Shown here: positions 43,501 through 53,288 of the stretch, one piece after another
Position numbering within the stretch: position 1 is the stretch's first letter
Layout of the letters: every line of letters starts with the position of its first letter
Source: Sequoia sempervirens
Lineage: Eukaryota; Streptophyta; Pinopsida; Cupressales; Cupressaceae
Direction of reading: 5' to 3'
DNA length: 64,000 nt
NCBI GenBank assembly: GCA_007258455.2
Contig: VDFB02358134.1
Span: 216,117,565-216,181,564, forward strand
Position numbers and translations under genes: made by a program
The notes under the pieces: model-generated
Database searches by the model: none
Seen by the model: the letters and a program-made list of their open reading frames with translations, nothing else
Told to the model about the DNA's origin: nothing

Positions 43501-44580
43501 ATCAAATCGATGACACAGTAATCCATCACCTCTATACAGACGATGAGTGGATCAACGTTATAAAAATCAAGGAGAAGATAGACTATGGGCAAGTTAATGT
43601 CACAACAAGAGCACAAGCTAAAGTTGTCTTGAAAGGTACCTCTTCAAAATCCACTGAGCCCGTCCCTCAACATCAATATGACTTAGTTAACCAACTTCGA
43701 AAAACTCCGGCCCAAATTTCCATTTTAGAACTCCTGAAGATTTCTCCTGCACATAAGGAAATTTTAGAGAAAGCCCTTTTTCAAACAACTGTATCCACAG
43801 ATTTGGATGTGAATCGATTTCAAGCCATTGTAGGACATTTGTCCTCACCTACATGTCTTTCATTTTCTGACAAAGATGATGTTTCCATGACTCATCCCCA
43901 CAATTCGTCATTATACTTAGAGGTAATGATCCACAAGTTCAGTGTTAAACGTGTCCTAATAGATGGAGGGGCTGGTTTGAATATATGTACCTTGAAGTTG
44001 GTCCAAGCTTTAGGATTTTCTGAGGACTCCATTGATCCTAGAAGAAAGATTACTATTAAAGCCTATGATGATGAGGAAAGAATGTCTAAAGGTCTAATCA
44101 TGCTACCAATCAGAGTGGGACCTGTTATCAAAAATACCTTTTGTCAAGTATTAGAATGGGATCTGGCATATAACATCTTGTTGGGTCGTCCTTGGATCCA
44201 TGAAATGCAAGCTGTTTCGTCCACGTACCATCAATGTCTTAAGTTTCCATATGACGGACAGGAAATCACTATATCAGCTGATAATTCAAACACCCAAACT
44301 TGTGCCAACATCAAAGCTAGTCAGGATACTTTGGTTCCAAACAATCGAGAAGCACTTGCTAATACTTCTCCTAAGAATGATACACAAATCAATCAATTAG
44401 CCAAAAGCTTTGACAAGAAACTGCAGTTCAAGGAAAGTGGAGTTGGGGAATATTCTCTCTATCTTGCTAATCTACCTACATCGCCTCTATCACATGGACA
44501 ACCTTCTATTACACAACAACAGATATCATTGGCATCAACATCAACACAACTACAAACAGAATCAACTACCAAGTTCAATG
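43501..44580 (+). pseudogene. Aspartic protease of D
   Basis: The frame runs on from gag. SLYLEVMIHKFSVKRVLIDGGAGLNIC has the active-site D-G-G-A near 43962, followed by ITIKAYDDEERMSKGLIMLP, NILLGRPWIHEMQAVSSTYH and QCLKFPYDGQEITI. The order and spacing match A's protease. The catalytic Asp is present. This segment of the frame has no stop of its own. Confidence 0.8.
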
Positions 44581-45446
44581 GACAATTTATCAAAGAAAAA
44601 TTCCCTATGGGGGATCTTGAAGATACAACAATTCTGAATTGGCTTTATAAGGATGAAGATGAAACAGTTCTAAATGTCACCTTACCAACTGACAGATATG
44701 GGAAAGGGTATTCCATCATGCAGAAGATGGGCTATGAAAATGGCCCTATTGGAAAAAGAAAAGAAGGTGTAGTTGAACCTATCCATCTTCCAAGGCTTGC
44801 TGCATATGATAAAACTGGACTAGGCTATGACTCTACTCCATTCAACCAATCATAGGGGAATGTCTTTACATTACAAGAAGGTTCTGATAAGGAGGCATGT
44901 TTGGCATCAATCCTGAATTTCATAGAAAATAACTCTGATACAGATTCTGCTGAATATGAATGGGATACCATCCATGATGATGAATTTTGGAGAGACAAAG
45001 AGGTAGATGTCATACACAAGTATACACCAAATTTAATCAAAGGAGAAGGTTTAGGGTCCCAACCACAAGAATCTGAACTACAAAGCAACTATGAGTCTAG
45101 TGATATTGAGTCATATTTTAACGAACAAGACTATCAGGAGAATAGTACCATCATTGATCTACCTCATACCGCGGATCCTACCGATAACTCTGTTTTGACC
45201 CTAACCATTGCTGATTTCACACGACCAAATGACTTGTTACCTTTAATCCATCCTGATCTCATTGACTGGGATCTAACTGAACCTATTGATATACCTATTT
45301 TTCCAAATGACAAAGCTATCATAAACTTCCTTTCCGCAGACGATGCAAATGATTGTTCCACTAGCGATTTTCGGCACAAAGTCTTTAATCAGGAGAGTGT
45401 CAAGTCTCCTAGCTGTAAAAATGAAAATAAAAAAGAATGATCTAGT

Positions 45447-45469
45447 GGTGAAAACTAGAATCTGGCAGT
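45447..45469 (+). ncRNA. AAAA-bulge hairpin, copy D1
   Basis: The inner stem CTAG pairs with CTGG (one wobble) around AAT; the outer GGTG faces CAGT with one mismatch and one wobble; the AAAA bulge is kept. Confidence 0.5.
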
Positions 45470-45508
45470 ACTAGATCTACCAAAAGATAAAATAAAGAGC
45501 GTATCAGA

Positions 45509-45533
45509 TGGTGAAAACCTTTTCAAGGCACCA
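45509..45533 (+). ncRNA. AAAA-bulge hairpin, copy D2
   Basis: TGGTG pairs with CACCA and CCTT with AAGG around TTC, with the AAAA bulge. All nine pairs are Watson-Crick. It starts 63 nt after D1, the same spacing as A1-A2. Confidence 0.65.
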
Positions 45534-45587
45534 GCTGATGGGAAATTTGACACTCTCCCGAAGCACTATCATGAGCGATCGCCCATT

Positions 45588-46868
45588 TTGATCGAGCCTA
45601 CAAAGGAAATCAATATTGAAACTACAGAAAATCCAAGGATTCTACAGGTAGCTGAATCAATGACAGATAATGAAATCCTAGGGTTCATAAACTTTCTCAA
45701 AGAAAATCAAGTCAATTTTGCTTGGTCTTATGCAGACATGCAGGGTCTTGATCCTGATCTCATAATGCATCATTTGTCTATCAAACTAGGAGCTAAACCA
45801 GTGAAACAAAAACTCAGAAAGATGCATCCTCACATTGCACTACTGGTTAAAGAGGAACTTAAGAAACTCCTAGATGCAGGATTTATAAGATCAATTTCCT
45901 ATGCAGAATGGATCTCCAATATTGTCCCAGTAGCAAAGCCGGATAAACGCATCAGAGTGTGCACTAATTTCAGAGATCTTAACAAGGCCTGCCCTAAGGA
46001 TGACTTTCCGCTTCCAAGCATTGATACTATAGTTGATTTAACAGCTGGCCATGCTATGTATTCATTAATGGATGGTTTCTCTGGTTACAACCAAATCAAG
46101 ATTGCACCAGAAGACCAAGAGAAAACAACTTTCACTTGTCTGTGGGGAACGTACTATTGGAATGTCATGCCTTTCGGTCTAAAGAATGCTGGGGTTACTT
46201 ATCAGAGAGCTATGACTATGATCTTTCATGACATGATGCATACATTCATGGAAGATTATGTAGATGGCATATTGGAAAAATCATACACCAGAGAAGGACA
46301 CCTGGAAATATTGTCCAAAATATTTACCAGATTGGAAAAATTCAAAGTTCGCCTAAATCCCAAGAAATGTGTTTTTGGGGTCACATCTGGAAAATTTTTA
46401 GGATATATTATTTCAGAAAAGGGAATTGAAGTAGATCTAGCTAAAGTTCAGGAAATCATGGAGATGCCTCCCCCAAAGAACATCAGTCAATTGAGATCAT
46501 TACAAGGGCGACTTCAATCCATAAGAAGATTCATTGCGCAATTGGCTGACAAAAGTCTACCGTTCACACATCTCCTGCATAAGAATGTTCCTTTTAGATG
46601 GGATGACAAATGTGAAATGGAATTTCAACAAATCAAGCAGTACCTGATGAAACCACCAGTTCTAGTACCACCAAATCCAGACAAACCATTGATCCTGTAT
46701 ATTGCCGCAATCGAGACATCTTTGGGGGCATTATTAGCACAAGAAGACCGTGAAGGGAAAGAACGTGCAATCTATTACATCAACAGAACACTAACAAGTT
46801 ATGAACTTAACTACACTTTCATTGAGAAGGCTCGTTTAGCAGTAGTCTTTTCTTCACATAAATTTTGA
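45588..46868 (+). pseudogene. Reverse transcriptase of D
   Basis: A 427-codon stretch without internal stops. Motifs in order: DAGFIRSISYAEWISNIVPV, RVCTNFRDLNKACPKDDFPL, MYSLMDGFSGYNQI (first catalytic Asp present), TTFTCLWGTYYWNVMPFGLK, then EDYVDGILEKS where the family has YVDD. The second Asp of the YxDD box is Gly (GGC, 46266-46268), which should abolish polymerase activity. FLGYIISEKGIEVD and PPPKNISQLRSLQG follow, then the start of the RNase H connection. It would copy genomic RNA into cDNA. It ends at TGA 46866, likely an Arg codon (CGA) in the ancestor. Confidence 0.9.
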
Positions 46869-47117
46869 CATTACATGCTAACTCATACAATCAATCTTAT
46901 TTCAAAAATTGATCCACTCAAGTACCTACTTAGTAAAGCATCACTAACAAGAAGGTTAGCAAAATGGGTTATTATTTTGAGTGAGTTTGACATCCACTAT
47001 GTTGATCGCAAAGCAATCAAGGGACAAGTTATCGCTGATCAACTAGCAGACGCTCCCCTACAAGCAGAGCACCCCTTACACATTGAATTTCTAGATGCCG
47101 ATGTTTTCACTGCATAA
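46869..47117 (+). pseudogene. First RNase H / tether of D
   Basis: In frame after the RT stop: HYMLTHTINLISKIDPLKYLLSKASLTRRLAKWVIILSEFDIHYVDRKAIKGQVIADQLAD. The start of this domain (IAAIETSLGALLAQED and ELNYTFIEKARLAVV) lies before 46868. It has the form of the standard gypsy RNase H, which in Tat elements has become degenerate and serves as a connection. The TAA at 47115 closes the segment. Confidence 0.75.
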
Positions 47118-47528
47118 TCTAAGCAGCTATGGTCCTTATACTTTGATGGTTCTTTTACTCAACATGGATCGGGGGCAGGCATTCTCTTTGTCACCCCTCA
47201 AGGACATACTATTCCTTGGTCATATAGGCTAATGTTTCCATGCACCAATAACATAGCCGAATATGAAGCACTAATCACTGGACTAAAAACAACATTGGAA
47301 TGGAGGATTACTGAGCTACAAGTTTATGGTGACTCACAGTTAGTCATTAACCAAATCAATGATGATTATCAGACTAAAGATGACAAATTATTGCCATACA
47401 AAAAGATGATCGATGACTTCAAGAAGTACTTTGTGGACATCCAGTTCACACAAATTCCAAGGCTTGATAACAAAGCAGCCGACGCTATGGCTACGATTGC
47501 ATCATTGATACAACTCCTAGAAAAATAG
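47118..47528 (+). pseudogene. Second, archaeal-type RNase H of D
   Basis: LWSLYFDGSFTQHGSGAGILF, NNIAEYEALITGL, ELQVYGDSQLVINQIN and NKAADAMATIASL supply the four acidic residues of an active RNase H (Asp, Glu, Asp, Asp), all present. A second RNase H after the first is the marker of the Tat lineage of plant gypsy elements. It degrades the RNA strand of the RNA-DNA hybrid. The frame ends at TAG 47526, likely a Gln codon before. Confidence 0.85.
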
Positions 47529-48881
47529 ACTCGCTATGAATTTCTGTTGGAACAATTATTTGCACTTGCTTATGACACACCCGAAAGCCAAATTATCTGC
47601 CACTTGGTAGGATCCGATTCCCCCTGGTATGGTAAAATTTATGCCTACCTAAAAGATGACATTTTACCACCCGACTTATCCCGTAACCAAAAACATAACT
47701 TTATCCGACAATCCTCTCGCTATACCCTTATCACTGATACCCTTTATCGCCATGGTCTTGATGGTACGTTACTTCGATGTCTTGAACGAGACGAATCCGA
47801 CAAAGCTTTACAAGAAGCTCATGGGGGAATTTGTGGTACTCATTCGAGTGGACTAATTTTATCCAGGAAATTGATTAGAATGGGTTATTACTGGCCTACA
47901 ATGGAGAGGGAATCATTCAATTTTGTTAAAACATGCTCAAAATGTCAGATTCATGAGAATCTTATTCATGCTCCTGCACAAGAACTTCACTCATTCACAC
48001 CAACCTAGCCATTTTCTCAATGGGGGTTAGATCTAGTAGGAAAAATTCATCCTTCATCTTCAAATGGGCATAAGTTCATCATCACGGCGACAAAATATTT
48101 CACTAAGTGGATTGAGGCGGTACCTCTCTCTAAAGTCACCGGAAAGAAAATTTCATCTTTCATACTCAATTACATTATTTGTCAGTATGGTATTCCTAAT
48201 GCCATTATTACAGATAATGGTCAACCTTTCAAGAATCAGGATGTTGATGAACTCTGTGAAAGATTCCATATTCAGCATAGATATTCAACGCCTTACTATC
48301 CATAAGGGAATGGCCAAGCAGAGGCCTCAAACAAGACTATACTAAAGATTTTGAAGAAGACCGTAAATGACTCAGGAAAAGATTGGCATGTTCAACTCAA
48401 TCCCGCCTTGTGGGCTTACAGAACTAGTGTCCGAATGCCAATGGGAGCAACACCTTTTGCTCTTGTCTATGGAGCAGAAGCCATATTTCCTTTAGAGGTT
48501 GAAATACCATCACTAAGAGTATCATTGAAAGGTCTCATAACAGATGATGAATACAGAGTTTCCCGACTACAAGAGTTAGAACTTCTAGATGAAAAGAGAC
48601 AGAGAGCAACTGACCATTTGAAGGCACACCAACATATGATGTCTCACAGCTATAATCACAAAGTAAAGCCACGTACCTTTCAGGTGGGTGATCTGGTTCT
48701 GAAAGAAAATCCACATAATCAGCAAGACAGAGAAAATAAAGGAAAGTTTGAACCAAATTGGCTAGGCCCTTATGTGGTTATCGCAGTCTACGGTTTAGGA
48801 GCATACAAGTTATCGACGCTAGAAGGGGACCTGTTTGACGAACCCATCAAAAGCATGCATCTCAAGAAATATTATGTTTAA
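47529..48881 (+). pseudogene. Integrase of D
   Basis: H2C2 zinc finger (EAHGGICGTHSSG..., CSKCQIHENL), core with WGLDLVGKI (first Asp), AIITDNGQPFKNQDV (second Asp) and GNGQAEASNKT (Glu), so the D-D-E set is intact. The C-terminus has ALWAYRTSVRMPMGATPF, KPRTFQVGDLVLK and KFEPNWLGPYVV and ends KKYYV at TAA 48879. No chromodomain follows, as expected for Tat. Stops at 48006 (in place of a likely Trp) and 48303 (likely Gln). It would insert the cDNA into the host chromosome. Confidence 0.9.
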
Positions 48882-48898
48882 GTCAGCTATCATCATCT

Positions 48899-49260
48899 AG
48901 AAAAAGTCCTGAAGAAATACATAAACAACAGAAAAAGTCCTGAAAAAATACAAAAACAGTAGAAAAAGTCCTGAAAAAATACAAAAACAGCAGAAAAAGT
49001 CCTGAAAAAAAATAAAAACAGCAGAAAAAGTCCTGAAGAAATACAAAAACAGTAGAAAAAGTCTTGAAAAAACAAAAACAAGAGAAAAGTCCCTGAAGAA
49101 ATACAAAAACAACGAAAGTCCTTAAAAATACAAAACAAATAAAAAGTCCCGAAGAAATACAAAATAGTAGGAAAAGTCCTTAAGAAATACAAAACAACAG
49201 AAAGTCTTGAAGAAATACAAAAACAAAGCGTAAAAAGTCCCGAACATTCAAAAAAAATCA
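48899..49260 (+). repeat. About 12 tandem copies of a 31-bp A-rich unit
   Basis: The unit is close to 'agaaaaagtcctgaagaaat' plus 'acaaaaacaac'. The copies are most similar at the start and drift toward the end. It lies directly after the polyprotein stop, in the place of the repeats of C at 39300. It produces a false minus-strand frame (48893-49288) of repeated Phe/Leu. Confidence 0.9.
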
Positions 49261-49274
49261 AAAGTAAGTCATAG

Positions 49275-49375
49275 GGTGAAAACTGCAAATGTGCGCCTAT
49301 TGACGTAAAAATATAAAAAAATCAAAAGAATTCAAAAATGCACAAACACGTATAGTGAAAACCGCAAACGTGATG
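49275..49375 (+). ncRNA. 3' hairpin-pair region of D (worn)
   Basis: Two GTGAAAAC blocks: GGTGAAAACTGCAAATGTG with CGCC after it (49275-49297; outer stem GGTG/CGCC kept) and AGTGAAAACCGCAAACG (49354-49370; only a 2-bp inner stem). They lie 394 nt after the pol stop, like the pair of C, which lies 426 nt after its ORF stop. Confidence 0.4.
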
Positions 49376-50256
49376 CTAATATCCATTCTCCATCTATTAG
49401 TTCCTAGAGATTACGTCAAATTTACATCATGCATAATCATATTCCATTCATCCAATAAATCAAAGATCTCATTTAAATCAAATTTAAATCATATTCCATC
49501 ATTTTCTGATGAATAAATCACTATCAAAGTCTTGAAAGTCAAATTCATCCTAATCAGCATTAAATCAGCATAATCATGACCACAATTTAACCGATTAAAT
49601 AATACTCACCCACTCTGTATTATCTAGATTCCAGTTATTCTTGCACAATAAATCAATTTTATTGATTTATTAAACCTCATTTTCTTTCAACATGACAAGT
49701 CAAACAGAGCATTTATTGCTCTCCTTTCTTGTCCCCCTCTCAAAATTTATTGCAAATTTGAATTCAAAAATTCCCCCTCTTGGGCACTCTTCCCAAATCT
49801 TGCATATACATCAACTAATCACATGATGACAAGTGTCCTCAACTCATTGGTTTGTTTTTGATCCCACATTGGTCCCTCTTCAACACTAGGCATTTTGAAA
49901 ATCTTTAAATAGGTGCTTCATCCTCAAGCAAATCCTTTTCACAATTTCATGCAAGGTTACCTTCTCTCATTTGAGATTTGATCTTGTCCATTTCACTCCA
50001 TCATCTCCATCATTTACACAACTTGAGCTTTGATCAAGGGTTGGGAAAGGGTCACTAGCACATGTGACACCAATCCAACATGGAATAAGTGTTTATCTTG
50101 CTTTTAAAATGTCTTTTTGATGTTGTTTTTGTTACTTGTGGCATTTCTTTAGCATAGATATTCTATTTCATGGAGGTATTTGCAGATTTGTGTGTTTAGA
50201 CTAACATTTCTAATGAGTATTTGAAGTGGTCTTACATGCAGATTTAGGGTACTTCA
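49376..50256 (+). repeat. LTR-like end of another gypsy element (left edge not found)
   Basis: A TATA-like TTTAAATAGG near 49905 is followed by 350 bp resembling R and U5, ending GGGTACTTCA directly before a PBS. The upper part is AT-rich and cannot be separated from the 3' end of D. It does not match the LTR of D. Confidence 0.5.
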
Positions 50257-50258
50257 TC

Positions 50259-50276
50259 TTGGCGCTAGAAGGAGGG
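50259..50276 (+). promoter_or_regulatory. PBS-like sequence
   Basis: TTGGCGCTAGAAGGAGGG after ...CTTCATC. The TTGGCGC start is the same as the PBS of C and D. It suggests that a plus-strand element begins here, but no gag follows. Confidence 0.5.
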
Positions 50277-51599
50277 CTATTCCAATTTTCCTTAAGCAAA
50301 ACTATTCCAATCTTTCTAACATAATTCATAGATAGCATTTTTTTGATGTGTATGTTCTAATGTATGAGCAGACGTAAAATATTTGATAGGACAGTCAAGT
50401 CTGTGTTTCTGTTTTATCAACTAAATGCAAAAAATAAAGTCTTTTGTTGCTGTTTTCTGTTTTACCTATGAGCCGCATCCACAATGATAAGAGGGATTCA
50501 AATTTGTTGTCTTTCTCTGCTCATAGCGGCCTAATGCAACATATGAATTACTGTTATTCCATTAGCTAACTTTTCTACAGGTGGGAGCGGCAGTCACGTA
50601 TAAAATTCTCAATCTTTGTTATCAGTTTACGTTCCTTGTTGATGCATCTACATTTTTTCATAGAATGTTTATCGAGGTAGTTGCGGATACCGCCCCTGTT
50701 AAAACTTTTCCATCTATCATGTTTTGAAGGATGCGCGTACCTTGTTAAGATAGGGAGAATGTTGGAAAAAGCTTATAAAAATCATCTTTTGTGCCCACTA
50801 ATAGCATAAGGCTGAAAGTATTTTCAAAAATATTGGGCGCGTTTTTTTGTTTTCCTGGTAATTGTATCTTGACTGGCTGCTTGTGATAGAGGGGCGCGCA
50901 AATCTGAAGGCAACTACCTGCTTGCACTTTTTGTTGCTGTTTAAAATAGATAGAGGCATGCCTTAAATGTTGTTTCTAGCTTGCATTTATGTGCTATGTT
51001 GACTGCCGCGCCTTATCTCTAGCATACGTTTTGAATGAGTTTTTGTATATCTTACTGCCTGTCACAAAGATTTGATATCATTGAATTTCCTAAGAGTATT
51101 GCTAGGGTCAGTTCTTAATTGAATGCTATGTTACTATTTTCTTTTATGCCATTCACTCAAAGTCCTATACATTTTCACACCATATCCATTCTCCCTTTAG
51201 TCAGCTGTCTTTGGAGAAATTCAAGACTCCTTAAAGCTAAGCAATGTGAGAAAACAATGAAATAGGTCAAAAGATGGCGTAGAAGTTGGAGAAGCTATGG
51301 ATCATGCATCTAAACCAGTTAAATTATAAGGGCGACTTGTTAGAGATAGAGTTGTAATCCAAGATTCGCTATTTCCCGATCGTATAGAACACCACGCGTA
51401 GATACCAAAGAGATCCGCCCTTATAAAGATTTTGAAATTTCAAATGTAAACGCGTTCCTTGTCTATGCTTCATGTGCAAGAATGATTTGAAATTTACCGG
51501 GCATTCACCTATCACCGCCAATCGCATTTGCCTAGAATTTGTCTTTACACCGCTAAAACATTTTGTTTGAAGATTTTCAGGGCTTTCTTTTTGTTTTAT
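50277..51599. other. Unassigned sequence
   Basis: Mixed sequence without a supported ORF. It could be the leader of the element whose PBS lies at 50259. The conserved ATTTCATCA hairpin is not present. Several GC-containing, less repetitive stretches (50880-51040, 51340-51560) look unlike the flanking retroelements. Confidence 0.3.
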
Positions 51600-52037
51600 T
51601 TAACAAATGCATTTTGGGCCATTATATCCCTCGCAATTTTGGCCTCTAATTTCCATGAGAAATTCTGTCAAATGGTGTACGTATCTTACCTCCTTCCTTT
51701 GAAGTGATCTGTCAAGCATTATTTCTAACAATTCACATGCCTTGTCTTTGCTGCCACATCTGACTATCAAACAGAGCTCATGCATCTTGCCTATGCTCCT
51801 GCAGCATTCTGTCACATAGTTGGCATGTGCTTTGTCTATGCTTCCACATTTTGCATGAGGTGGATGAGGCTCCCTATGTTTTGAGGATGCATTCAGATCT
51901 TGTTGAAGTGGGCATCCAGAAGTCGCAGTGATGTCATGTGAGATAGTGGACAACACAGTCAATATATGGTAACAATTGCAGTGAAGTGAACTTGTTGAAG
52001 TGGGCATCCAGAAGTCGCAGTGATGTCCGGTAGTCAC
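51600..52037 (-). pseudogene. PPR-like fragment
   Basis: A 145-codon minus frame. HAKCGSIDKA near the middle is the hallmark of a plant pentatricopeptide repeat (usual form YAKCGSIDKA), and about 25 residues later SKDKACELLEIMLDRSLQRKEV fits another repeat. A full PPR protein has 10 or more repeats; only one or two can be read, with no organelle-targeting start. A 37-bp direct repeat lies in the upstream part (51899-51935 and 51991-52027). It is probably a captured or decayed gene piece. It could also be chance similarity; the match is by eye. Confidence 0.35.
51899..52027. repeat. 37-bp exact direct repeat, two copies
   Basis: 'cttgttgaagtgggcatcca' and the 17 following bases are identical at 51899-51935 and 51991-52027, 92 bp apart. 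Confidence 0.9.
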
Positions 52038-52829
52038 TCTAGCTCATTGATATCGGCCCTCAGCTCTTCCAACGCTCTGTATAAAGGAAAAACATAGCAA
52101 ATATCTGATGAGTTGATGCAAACAGGAAATTTTCTTTTTGCTCATCATCTGGATCCTTCTGTAAGAAAATATTGTTCTGTCTTTCCAGTAGCTTTGTCCT
52201 GTTAGAAAAGATCAATCTTATACAAAGATTTCGAAGGTAAGTTGCAAAGTTCTTCTACCGTGACTCATTGCCATAGGAATCAATTCATTCAAAATTGCAA
52301 GATAAGCTCTCCCTATGCAAAATATCTGCCAAACACTTCTTTATCGAGCTGTCTTAATTAATTGAAGAACTTTAAAAGTCTATCAATCATTTTTTGGTCT
52401 CTTTGCTGGGAATCCTTGCCGGTGTACTTTTAAAATTGTTGTCATTGAATGTTATCTGCAGCCATTCAATTGTTATCTTGATTTCCTTCAGCGCCAATAA
52501 AAATTCAAATGTGAAAAATTCCCACGCATTCATGTCATCTGTTTGTTTATTTCATCTCAATAAATGTTTTTTACTATTGGGAGTAAGTTAGTATGGTTTC
52601 AATTCCCATCGACCAATGACATAATGAGAGGCAGCTGCGTGCCAGATGAGGGAAGTGAAAGATCAATAAATGAAGAAGATCTTGAAACTTTAATGGGCTG
52701 AGCAAAGATAATAATACGCAGATCAAATGGTAGTTGTATCTGCAGTTGAGTTGATAGAGGCATGATGGATAGCTTTGTTTTCTTCTCTCATAATCATATC
52801 TTGTGCAGATTTTTCCCTCTAACTCTTAG
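52038..52829. other. Unassigned sequence before gap
   Basis: No ORF of note and no repeat recognised. Short frames (52394-52591) are unsupported. Confidence 0.3.
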
Positions 52830-52929
52830 NNNNNNNNNNNNNNNNNNNNNNNNNNNNNNNNNNNNNNNNNNNNNNNNNNNNNNNNNNNNNNNNNNNNNNN
52901 NNNNNNNNNNNNNNNNNNNNNNNNNNNNN
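52830..52929. other. Assembly gap (100 N)
   Basis: Exactly 100 N, so of unknown true length. Confidence 1.
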
Positions 52930-53288
52930 TGTTATGTTTTTCTGACAAAAACAACAGCAATTTGTGTGTGTCCCTCTTTTGAACCCCTTAATCTCAACCA
53001 TTTTCAAAATAAATTAGTAGTTTAGAAAGTAGACTCGGAGCACTGCGGTCCTTGGTTTTGTTCCATCAAAAAATTTTGAGTGTAGCTATCCTCAATTTCA
53101 CGTCCAAGGTCAGTATTTCCTGATTTCAGAAAAAAAGTGACCACTTAAGCCCCTTTTTTGGGAACCATCTTGGTGCACTTACCCTACATCAACTTTGAAT
53201 AAAAGAGTGGTAAGAAATATTAGTGAAGTTTTAAAAATACATCCTAAAATATTGCTAAGAGTGGAAAAAATAAGAGAAAGTATAGAAA
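52930..53288 (+). other. Upstream region of the HGKG gene
   Basis: Non-coding as far as I can see. CACTTAAGCCCCTTTTTTGGG near 53135 resembles, in part, the CCCCTTAAG motif of the repeats at 55.2-63.9 kb. No terminal inverted repeat can be paired with the right side. Confidence 0.3.

Larger units (their letters stand above)
44581..45587 (+). pseudogene. G-patch-like segment and protease-RT linker of D
   Basis: YGKGYSIMQKMGYENGPIGK followed by EGVVEPIHLPRLAAYDKTGLGYD carries the Gly and hydrophobic pattern of a G-patch. After the stop at 44853 an acidic linker runs to the RT with more stops (45438 TGA, 45456 TAG). It holds the hairpin pair at 45447 and 45509. A repeated text 'GEN..' (GENNLAV-like and GENLFKAPADG) is the coding shadow of that pair. 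Confidence 0.7.
40469..49375 (+). mobile_element. Tat-lineage gypsy element D
   Basis: LTR (40469-41471), PBS, leader, polyprotein in one frame (42801-48881) and a 3' region with tandem repeats and a hairpin pair. The second RNase H after the first (47118-47528) places it in the Tat lineage. The capsid part of gag is missing and nine stops break the frame, so it is dead. I cannot find a 3' LTR matching 40469-41471; the downstream sequence belongs to another LTR. Confidence 0.8.

Noticed and set aside
48893..49288. 131-codon minus-strand frame of repeated Phe/Leu (membrane-like)
   Set aside because: It is the complement of the 31-bp A-rich tandem repeat after the D polyprotein; the hydrophobic text is a by-product of poly-A-rich DNA.
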